DNA from: Eubacteriales bacterium
GTDB taxonomy: Bacteria; Bacillota_A; Clostridia; Christensenellales; Aristaeellaceae
Assembly (NCBI GenBank): GCA_030528845.1
Contig: JAUMYC010000059.1
Span: 1 to 12,270 of the forward strand
Reading direction: 5' to 3'
Length of the DNA stretch: 12,270 bases
This document shows, in pieces, positions 6,983 to 12,270 of the stretch; the stretch's first letter is position 1; the number at the start of each line of letters is the position of its first letter. The position numbers were made by a program, and so were the translations under genes. The notes under the pieces were generated by a model. The model searched no databases. It was not told where the DNA came from and saw only the letters and a program-made list of their open reading frames with translations.

Positions 6983-7002
6983 AAACAGACCGCATTCTGT
7001 TT
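6983..7002. repeat. Second AAACAG/CTGTTT inverted repeat
   Basis: AAACAGA and TCTGTTT are perfect 7-bp arms with a 6-base centre. The core matches the palindrome at 6773-6790, centred about 211 bp away. It lies 14 bases past the stop of the RsmF-like gene, so it might instead be a weak transcript end for that gene, but no U-tract follows on the minus strand. A further half-site (AAACAGCGC) begins at about 6959. It is recorded as a repeat of unproven role. Confidence 0.3.
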
Positions 7003-7016
7003 TATTTGCTGCGCCG

Positions 7017-8369
7017 TTATCTTCTCCAAAGCCCCTTGGGCAAATGGTTCTTGATCTGCCCGTCGCTGTGCTTGCCCCAGCCAAGCGGCAAACCTTTACA
7101 ATGCATCCAGACCCACTTTCCCTTTCCGTTCGGCTCGGCGGAGACAGTCTCTCCGCGCAGCCAGACTTCGGTCTGTTCTTCGTTCAGATCCAATTCGCAC
7201 GCGCATTCCTCCGCCTGCAGCGCCATAGCAAGCGAATGCTCCGGCGATACATGGCTGCGCCCGACCTTGCAGCAGGGCAGACCTCGCCGCAGGCAATAGA
7301 TCCCGCTCGTATCCGGCATTTCCTGCGGCACGAGCATCAGCCTGTCCTCGATCAGCTCCGGCCTCCATCCGTTAAACAGACCAAAGTCGCAAATGTTCTC
7401 CCGCAGCAGCGCCTCGAGTGCCTGCCGCGCGGCGGCAGCTTCCGCGCTCTGCTTTTTTCCGCCCTTGGCTCTTTCCTTGCGCGGAGCGCGCTCCGGCGCT
7501 TCGGCCTTGCGCAGCACGGCCACGAAATGCCCCTCCCCGTCGATCCTGTGCGGCCAGAGGCGCAGACAGCCCTCTGCGCTCTCCCCCACGCCGGGCAGCG
7601 AAAACTGCGCGGGCTGCAGCTCCGGGTGCATTTGCAGGAGCCAGCGCACATTTTCCTCGTTTTCGTGCACATTGAACGTGCATGTGGAATACACCAGCCG
7701 GCCGCCCGGCCTTAACAGCGCCGCGGCCGCCTCCAAAATAGGCCTCTGCCGCGCCGCGCAGCCCTCCGGGGAACGCTCGTCCCATTCCTCCCGGGCGGCG
7801 GGATCCCTCCGGAACATGCCCTCGCCCGAGCACGGCGCATCGCACAGCACCGCGTCAAACAGGCCCGGCCACTTCTGCGCGAGCACGTCCGGCATCGCGC
7901 TCACGACGGCTGCATTTGCGATACCCAGCCGTTCCAGATTGCCCGCCAGCATCCGCGCGCGCTCTTTGTCCACCTCATTAGCCACGAGTACTCCGCCAAG
8001 TCCGACCTCTGCGGCGATCTGCCCGCTCTTTCCGCCCGGCGCGGCGCAGAGATCCAGGATCCTCTCCCCCGGCGCAGGCGCGAGCGCCGCCACTGCGGAC
8101 ATCGCGCTGGGGTCCTGCATGTAATACGCCCCCGCAAAATGCGCAAGATCCGCGCCGGGCCGCCCCTGACGCACATAGCGCCCCCACTGCGGATACCACG
8201 CCACGGGCCTGCCTGCATAGCGCGCGACCGCCTCTGCCCCGGCCTTCGCCCGCAGCGGGTTGATCCGCATACCGGCGAAGGAGGGCTCCTCCAGCGCGCG
8301 CAGCAGCGGTTCATACTCCTGCGGGAATTGCTCTTTCATATTCTCCAGCCATTTTTCGGGATATCGCAT
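7017..8369 (-). CDS. RsmF-like rRNA (cytosine-C5) methyltransferase, NOL1/NOP2/Sun family
   Basis: A 450-residue SAM-dependent enzyme expected to make 5-methylcytosine in 16S rRNA. The N-terminal part carries FAGMRINPLR (about 31-40). The Rossmann domain has motif I LDLCAAPGGKSGQIA (about 105-119), motif IV DAPCSGEGMF with C180, and motif VI YSTCTF with C230; in this family the motif VI cysteine is the nucleophile and the motif IV cysteine helps release product. After a charged linker (about 290-320) comes the RsmF/YebU-type C-terminal region ending GLPLGWGKHSDGQIKNHLPK, a typical RNA-binding PUA-like signature. The start at 8369 overlaps the stop of the upstream HAD gene by one base (TGATG), and no clear ribosome binding site precedes it, so translational coupling is likely. 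Longer starts upstream lie inside the HAD gene and are rejected. Confidence 0.93.
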   Translation of the reverse strand: MRYPEKWLENMKEQFPQEYEPLLRALEEPSFAGMRINPLRAKAGAEAVARYAGRPVAWYPQWGRYVRQGRPGADLAHFAGAYYMQDPSAMSAVAALAPAPGERILDLCAAPGGKSGQIAAEVGLGGVLVANEVDKERARMLAGNLERLGIANAAVVSAMPDVLAQKWPGLFDAVLCDAPCSGEGMFRRDPAAREEWDERSPEGCAARQRPILEAAAALLRPGGRLVYSTCTFNVHENEENVRWLLQMHPELQPAQFSLPGVGESAEGCLRLWPHRIDGEGHFVAVLRKAEAPERAPRKERAKGGKKQSAEAAAARQALEALLRENICDFGLFNGWRPELIEDRLMLVPQEMPDTSGIYCLRRGLPCCKVGRSHVSPEHSLAMALQAEECACELDLNEEQTEVWLRGETVSAEPNGKGKWVWMHCKGLPLGWGKHSDGQIKNHLPKGLWRR

Positions 8370-9082
8370 CACAGCTCGCCCAGCAGCCCGTCCAGCTCCT
8401 CCAGAGAGCGGACAAAGGCCCCTTTCCATTCGTTTTCCGCCAATATCGGCGCGTTCGTGTAGACGTCCCGCGCGATCTTCACGCCCCGGATGCCGAGGCG
8501 CTGCGCGCCGAAGAGATTTTTCTCCAGATCGTCCACGAAGATCGTCGTTTCCGGCGCGGCTCCGAGCGCGCGCAGCGCCGTTTCGTACATGCGCGCGTCC
8601 GGCTTGAGCACGCCCAGATCGCACGAGAGCGCCGCTACATCAAAATACTGCAGCGAGCCGTGATCGCGCATGATGCGCCGCAGCGAAGGATGCGTATCGC
8701 TCACCATGCCCAGCTTATATTTGCCCTTCCATTTGCGCAGCATAGGCAGCACGTCGTCGTAAAACACGAACCGTTCGTTGTCATAAACCTGCGCCCGGGC
8801 GAGCTCCCGCAGCGTCTCCTCCGGCACATCCAGCCCGAGAAAGCGGCAGTAGCAATTGCGGAAATATTCCTCCAGCTGATCGCATTCCACGTCCTCCGTA
8901 TAGAGAAGATGATCCCTGTGCAGGAGCTCCGACGCTCGGACGCGCGCCCGCACATGCTCCTTCGCATCCACCTGCGCCAGCAGTCCGTCCATCAGCCGAT
9001 GAAAATTCCTCGGAAAAAGCCATGTCCCCGTCTGCGGCCTTGCCAGTACGCCTCCGCAGTCCAGAAGGATCGTTTCGACCAT
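8369..9082 (-). CDS. HAD superfamily hydrolase, subfamily IA-like
   Basis: A 237-residue cytoplasmic HAD protein. Motif I is LLDCGGVL with nucleophile D8, but the usual second aspartate is G10; motif II is S128 in MVSDTHP, motif III K160 in GVLKPD, and motif IV D184-D185 in IFVDDLEKN. A helical cap lies between motifs I and II (about 20-110). The D-x-G form of motif I is also seen in the YihX and epoxide-hydrolase N-domain branch, so lack of the second Asp does not prove inactivity. ATG 9082 is chosen because homology starts there and AAAGGGG lies about 10 bases upstream; a TTG at 9139 would add 19 basic residues. It is coupled to the RsmF-like gene by a one-base overlap. The substrate is unknown. 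Confidence 0.87.
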   Translation of the reverse strand: MVETILLDCGGVLARPQTGTWLFPRNFHRLMDGLLAQVDAKEHVRARVRASELLHRDHLLYTEDVECDQLEEYFRNCYCRFLGLDVPEETLRELARAQVYDNERFVFYDDVLPMLRKWKGKYKLGMVSDTHPSLRRIMRDHGSLQYFDVAALSCDLGVLKPDARMYETALRALGAAPETTIFVDDLEKNLFGAQRLGIRGVKIARDVYTNAPILAENEWKGAFVRSLEELDGLLGEL

Positions 9083-9123
9083 CCTTGTCCAGCCCCTTTC
9101 TCGCGGCGCACGCCGTTTCGCCC

Positions 9124-9152
9124 TTGTCAAAGCGTCCAAAAACCGCTACAAT
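9124..9152 (+). promoter_or_regulatory. Sigma-A promoter for the YhaM-like gene
   Basis: TTGTCA (9124-9129) and TACAAT (9147-9152) are separated by exactly 17 bp, each with one mismatch to consensus. The start is expected near 9159, giving a leader of about 100 nt. The promoter lies downstream of the predicted start of the opposing HAD transcript, so the two transcripts would overlap. Confidence 0.65.
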
Positions 9153-9200
9153 ACATATATCTGCCCTTTCGGCGAGGCCTGCGCGCCTGCCGTCCGGCAT

Positions 9201-9229
9201 ATTATACTATGAAACCGCCGCTCTTTCCA
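9201..9229 (-). promoter_or_regulatory. Sigma-A promoter for the HAD-RsmF operon
   Basis: On the minus strand TGGAAA (9229-9224; four of six) precedes a perfect TATAAT (9206-9201) by 17 bp. The start is expected near 9194, giving a leader of about 112 nt before ATG 9082. It faces the rightward promoter at 9124-9152. Confidence 0.6.
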
Positions 9230-9260
9230 GCATCGGCGTTACGATTTGGAGGTTCTCCCT

Positions 9261-10232
9261 ATGGCAAACACGCAGTCCCCCCTCACCGGCCTGATCAAGG
9301 GCCAGATGTTCGAGGGCTATCTGCTCGTGCGCGCGTCCTCACAGCGCACCGGGCAGACCGGCTCGAAATACCTCGACATGACCCTTTGCGATCGCAGCGG
9401 CGAAGTAAATGCAAAAATGTGGGACGGGACGACCCCCGCGCCCGCCGTCGGCAGCGTGGTGAAGGTGCGCGGCATGATGCAGGAATACAACAACAGGCCG
9501 CAGCTGCGCGTGGATAAAATGCGCCCGAGCGAGCCCGGCGACCCCTTCGAGATGAGCATGCTCGTGCCCTGCGCGCCCTATCCCGCCGAGGAGATGTACG
9601 CCGCCGTCCGCGCGCGTGCGCAGGCCATCGCCGAGGACGATCTGCGCGCCATCGTGACGATCCGTCTGGACGAGGTGGAGCAGAAGCTCCTGTACGCACC
9701 GGCGGCCATGCGCCTGCACCATTCCGAGCGCTCCGGCCTCCTGCACCACACCAGCACCATGCTTAAAACAGCCGACGCCGTGTGCGCCGTCTACGAGCAT
9801 CTCGACGCGGATCTGATCGCCGCGGGCGTGATCCTGCACGACCTCGGCAAGATCAACGAGATGCACTACGACGAAATGGGCGTTGTGAGCGACTATACGG
9901 TCGAGGGCATGCTCATCGGCCATCTGGTGCAGGGCGCGGCGGACGTGCGCCGCGTGGGCGAGCAGGTCGGCGCGCGCCCGGAGCTGATCTGGATGCTGCA
10001 GCACATGCTGCTCTCGCACCACGACCTGCCCGAATACGGCAGCCCCAAGCCGCCCATGTTCCCCGAGGCCGAGGTGCTGCATATCCTCGATCTGCTCGAC
10101 GCGCGCATGTTCGAGATGACGCAGGCCCTCTCCGGCATCGCGCCGGGCGGCTTCACCGAGCGCATCTGGTCGCTCGAGCGCAAGCTCTACCGCCGCCAGC
10201 GCCGCCCGGGTGAGGCCGACGCAAACGAATAA
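9261..10232 (+). CDS. yhaM: YhaM-like 3'-5' exoribonuclease (OB-fold plus HD domain)
   Basis: A 323-residue cytoplasmic protein with the two-domain layout of Bacillus YhaM (about 314 residues). Residues about 14-90 form an OB-fold nucleic-acid binding domain, with KYLDMTLCDRSGEVNAKMWD as its core. Residues about 150-300 form an HD metal-dependent domain: H162/H163 in LLHHTSTM, H193-D194 in ILHDLGKI, H253-H254 in LLSHHD, and D278 in LDLLDARMFE. YhaM degrades RNA and single-stranded DNA from the 3' end in a Mn2+-dependent way and helps with mRNA turnover. ATG 9261 is chosen because GGAGG (9248-9252) lies eight bases upstream; a TTG at 9246 lacks such a site. It is transcribed alone and ends at a strong terminator. 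The family call is firm; the biochemical activity is inferred. Confidence 0.9.
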   Translation: MANTQSPLTGLIKGQMFEGYLLVRASSQRTGQTGSKYLDMTLCDRSGEVNAKMWDGTTPAPAVGSVVKVRGMMQEYNNRPQLRVDKMRPSEPGDPFEMSMLVPCAPYPAEEMYAAVRARAQAIAEDDLRAIVTIRLDEVEQKLLYAPAAMRLHHSERSGLLHHTSTMLKTADAVCAVYEHLDADLIAAGVILHDLGKINEMHYDEMGVVSDYTVEGMLIGHLVQGAADVRRVGEQVGARPELIWMLQHMLLSHHDLPEYGSPKPPMFPEAEVLHILDLLDARMFEMTQALSGIAPGGFTERIWSLERKLYRRQRRPGEADANE

Positions 10233-10235
10233 AGC

Positions 10236-10275
10236 AAAAAGGGAACCGATATCAGCCGATATCGGTTCCCTTTTT
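10236..10275. terminator. Bidirectional terminator, overlapping the GNAT gene end
   Basis: Perfect 18-bp arms (10236-10253 and 10258-10275) around the 4-base loop AGCC, with A/T runs at both outer ends. It begins three bases after the YhaM-like stop codon. On the minus strand it holds the last codons and the stop (10254-10252) of the GNAT gene, so termination of that gene uses its own coding end. Confidence 0.95.
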
Positions 10276-10758
10276 CTCGTAAAACACGAGCGTCATGCGC
10301 TCATTGACCTCCCTTTCTCCCGTACGCACAAAGCCGCATTTTTCATACAGGCGGCAGTTGCCCGCTTCTTCCTTGATCGTCGCGAGCCGCCAGCGCTGCG
10401 CCTGCGGAAAAAGCGCAAGCGCCCGCTGCATCGCTGCAAACCCCACGCCCTTTCCCTGATGCTCCGGCAGCACAAACAGCGGGCTGACCCGGCAGGTCTC
10501 CAGCCCGTCTACAAGGCCGTCCCGCGCCACGCGGATCGCGCCGACCGTCTCGCCGTCCGCCTCGATCAGAAAATACGCCGACTCCTGAGCGGCGAGCTGC
10601 CTCTGCACCTTTTCGAGCTTCTCCGTCGCAGGACTCGTCTCTCCGTCGCGGTATTTTTCATACAGCGGTAAAAACGCCCTGTATTTCATCTCGTGAATGC
10701 ACTGTGCATCGTCGGCCCGTGCACAGACGAGCCTGATCTCCTTCATCTTCCGTTTCAT
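10252..10758 (-). CDS. GNAT family N-acetyltransferase
   Basis: A 168-residue GNAT protein. Conserved acetyl-CoA motif A reads SPLFVLPEHQGKGVGFAAMQ (about residues 92-111), with the Q-x-G-x-G pyrophosphate loop. The preceding strand (VGAIRVARD) and the later NCRLYEKCGFVRTGER (about 133-148) match motif B, in which Asn and Tyr often contact CoA. The family moves acetyl from acetyl-CoA to an amine on a small molecule or protein; the acceptor is unknown. The start is either 10758 or ATG 10746: both have only AAGG-type sites, and the latter would remove four residues (MKRK). The gene lies 13 bp after the methyltransferase stop and is probably cotranscribed with it. Its last codons sit inside the terminator hairpin. 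Confidence 0.87.
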   Translation of the reverse strand: MKRKMKEIRLVCARADDAQCIHEMKYRAFLPLYEKYRDGETSPATEKLEKVQRQLAAQESAYFLIEADGETVGAIRVARDGLVDGLETCRVSPLFVLPEHQGKGVGFAAMQRALALFPQAQRWRLATIKEEAGNCRLYEKCGFVRTGEREVNERMTLVFYEKKGTDIG

Positions 10759-10771
10759 CCTTTTTCCCTAT

Positions 10772-11587
10772 TTACCTTCCGGGATATACCGTCGCTTTCA
10801 AACTGAAGGACATGGGATATTTGTCCGCATTGTGCGCATAGCGGTACAGCCCTTCCATCTCGCAGCGCTGCATATCTCCGCTGTCCCAGAACTGCTCCGG
10901 GAATTCATTGAAAAACTCTATATGCAGCCCGGCGCGGACGAGTGCATTGATGATATCGGAGATCGTATGCATCCAAAAATACGCCCTGACCCCCGTATGC
11001 GTCCGCCCGCCTTCCACATAATCGCCCATCGTCTCTTCCATGTCGGGTTCTCTGCCAAAGTACGGATACCTGATCTCATATTCGTCTTTGCTCAGCCTGC
11101 CCTCATCAAACATGAGAAACACGGGATGGGAATCAAACACATACAGACAGCCGTCCTCCTTCAGGCAGGCTCGTATCGTCTTGGCCCATCTGTCCAGATC
11201 CGGAAGCCAGCCCAGCACCCCTTCGGAAGTAAACACCATATCATACTGTTTATTGTGCGTCTCGTGCAGCTTCATGATATCGCTGACGATAAACTCCACC
11301 TTGCCTTTTGCAAATTCCTTTGCCAGCTCCCGCGCCACTTCGATATTCTCCGGCACAAGGTCCACGCCGGTCACGCGCTGCGCACCAAGGTTGGATAGGG
11401 CGATGCTGCCCGCGCCGGTGTTGCACTGCAGATGCAGGATTTCCTTCCCGGCAATATCGCCGATCTCCCTGCGGATGATCTCGTTGAGCGCGTGTGTCTC
11501 TTCCCGAAACGCCTTTCGAAACGCATTGAAATGATCCTTTGCAAGCTTCGACCACGCCTCTTTGTTGCTCTGTATATATCGTTCCAT
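10772..11587 (-). CDS. Class I SAM-dependent methyltransferase
   Basis: A 271-residue methyltransferase with a Rossmann fold. Motif I is ILHLQCNTGAGSIALSNLGA (about residues 50-69), where NTGAG replaces the more usual GxGxG. The acidic residue that binds the SAM ribose is D76 in VTGVDL, motif II/III is FIVSDIMKL (about 99-107), and the post-motif region is DMVFTSEGVLGWLPDLDRW (about 116-134). This pattern is that of small-molecule methyltransferases of the Methyltransf_11/25 type; a substrate is not evident. ATG 11587 is chosen for its GGGAGG ribosome binding site six bases upstream; a longer frame to 11623 lacks support. It lies 57 bp after the HD-like gene and 13 bp before the GNAT gene, so a three-gene operon is likely, though a shared function is only a guess. 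Confidence 0.88.
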   Translation of the reverse strand: MERYIQSNKEAWSKLAKDHFNAFRKAFREETHALNEIIRREIGDIAGKEILHLQCNTGAGSIALSNLGAQRVTGVDLVPENIEVARELAKEFAKGKVEFIVSDIMKLHETHNKQYDMVFTSEGVLGWLPDLDRWAKTIRACLKEDGCLYVFDSHPVFLMFDEGRLSKDEYEIRYPYFGREPDMEETMGDYVEGGRTHTGVRAYFWMHTISDIINALVRAGLHIEFFNEFPEQFWDSGDMQRCEMEGLYRYAHNADKYPMSFSLKATVYPGR

Positions 11588-11644
11588 TTTCAGCCTCCCC
11601 GTTCTTTGATTCCGCGCGGACAATGCGCGCAGATGCCGCCTGCG

Positions 11645-12178
11645 TCAATCGAGCGCGGCTACAAGCTCGGTATAAAACGCGTCGGCATAACGATTCATTT
11701 CCTCGCAGAGCGGCTTTGTTTCCGGCAGCCAGCACTCGTTCTTCCCCAGCACATGCTCGCGCATATACTTGAGCGTTTCCTGCAGAGATTGACCGCGCAC
11801 GGAACCCGTGATCAGCGTTTTTACGACAAGATATTGCCTGCCGCCTTCCAGAACATGCGCGTCATGCAGTATTTTTCCTTCCAATGTTTGCGGGATCTCG
11901 CTCCTTTGCGATTCCCACGCAGCCGTTACCACTCTGTCGATCATATCCCGGCTGTATCCCTGTTCTTCCATCCAGCGGCGGATCTCGTCCTCCGCCAGAT
12001 ACACAAAGCCGTGAAACGCCGCAGCGAGCGCAAGGATCTCCTCATCGACCTGATAACCGCCGGCTTCTACTATTTTATGCATCGTTTTCTCAACAAGCTC
12101 GATATGCCACAGATCATGCATGATATCCTTATCGGCGTAAAACGGCGCGATAAACTGCGTCAGAGCTTTTCTGTTCAT
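11645..12178 (-). CDS. HD-superfamily protein with altered HD signature
   Basis: A 177-residue cytoplasmic protein that resembles the small HD phosphohydrolases of the YedJ/YpgQ sort. The opening MHDLWHIELVEKTM (about residues 20-33) supplies the first histidine, H25. The defining HD pair would be at AAAFHGFVY, but there it reads H56-G57. A later aspartate is present as D106 in KILHDAHVLE, where relatives usually have DADRLD. So one or two metal ligands appear to be missing, and the protein may bind a nucleotide or another ligand without hydrolysing it, or use different metal ligands. ATG 12178 is chosen for its GGAGG six bases upstream. The C-terminal half is helical with no further recognised domain. 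It is first in a probable operon with a methyltransferase and a GNAT gene. Confidence 0.72.
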   Translation of the reverse strand: MNRKALTQFIAPFYADKDIMHDLWHIELVEKTMHKIVEAGGYQVDEEILALAAAFHGFVYLAEDEIRRWMEEQGYSRDMIDRVVTAAWESQRSEIPQTLEGKILHDAHVLEGGRQYLVVKTLITGSVRGQSLQETLKYMREHVLGKNECWLPETKPLCEEMNRYADAFYTELVAALD

Positions 12179-12212
12179 CTTATTCCTCCCGTTTCGATAT
12201 GTACCGGTTTCG

Positions 12213-12270
12213 GAAAGGCTCCCTTGTGTAAAGGGAGCTGCCAGCGAAGCTGACGGAGGGATCGACAACC
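12213..12270. repeat. Partial hairpin repeat element at the window edge
   Basis: GCTCCCTT (12218-12225) pairs with AAGGGAGC (12231-12238) around a 5-base loop, followed at once by a second small hairpin, CAGC-GAA-GCTG (12242-12252), and then a GGAGGGATCGACAACC tail. From memory, the wording closely resembles a short dispersed palindromic element often seen between genes of gut Clostridia. The element probably continues past the window. It lies about 35 bp upstream of the HD-like gene start and leaves no clear promoter for that gene in view. Confidence 0.5.

Noticed and set aside
7393..8124. Plus-strand open frame of 243 codons antisense to the RsmF-like gene
   Set aside because: It is Ser/Ala/Pro-rich low-complexity content opposite conserved catalytic motifs.
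1..12270. tRNA, rRNA, CRISPR array, transposase, integrase or toxin-antitoxin pair
   Set aside because: I looked for regular direct repeats, cloverleaf-like sequence and mobile-element genes and saw none.

Overview
The window looks like chromosomal DNA from a high-GC member of the Clostridia (Bacillota), probably an uncultured, gut-type anaerobe. The grounds are strong AGGAGG-type ribosome binding sites before almost every start, sigma-A style promoters, an LplABC-type carbohydrate ABC transporter with no ATPase of its own, and a YhaM-like exoribonuclease. There is no rRNA, tRNA, CRISPR array, transposase or phage gene. The taxonomic placement is inference from these traits.

Region 1 (1-3073) is a probable carbohydrate module. 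A 12-TM-type MFS transporter, cut off at the window edge, runs left. Divergent from it is a two-gene unit running right: a sugar isomerase/epimerase-like TIM barrel and a Cof-type HAD-IIB phosphatase. The unit ends at a strong two-way terminator. The 310 bp between the divergent units holds a near-consensus promoter for the transporter, an extended -10 element for the isomerase, and a palindrome between them that could be an operator.

Region 2 (3105-6854) is a leftward operon for a carbohydrate ABC importer: binding protein, LplB-like permease, LplC-like permease. A promoter and a palindrome in the leader precede the binding-protein gene. Two large stem-loops without a U-tract lie between the binding protein and the first permease and probably set different expression levels. 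The ATPase is presumably a shared MsmX-type protein encoded elsewhere. No regulator or glycoside hydrolase is in view, so the substrate cannot be named.

Region 3 (7017-10275) is housekeeping. A HAD phosphatase-like gene overlaps by one base (TGATG) an RsmF-type rRNA m5C methyltransferase gene; both run left. Divergent from them is a YhaM-like OB-fold/HD exoribonuclease gene. The two promoters between them face each other, so the 5' ends of the two transcripts should overlap.

Region 4 (10252-12270) is a leftward set of three small genes: an HD-superfamily protein whose signature HD dipeptide reads HG, a class I SAM methyltransferase, and a GNAT acetyltransferase whose last codons lie inside a terminator hairpin shared with the exoribonuclease gene. 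The right edge carries part of a hairpin element that resembles a dispersed repeat.

I found no clearly new multi-gene system. The best leads are local: the HG variant, the overlapping promoters, the transporter-operon stem-loops and the repeated AAACAG/CTGTTT palindromes.
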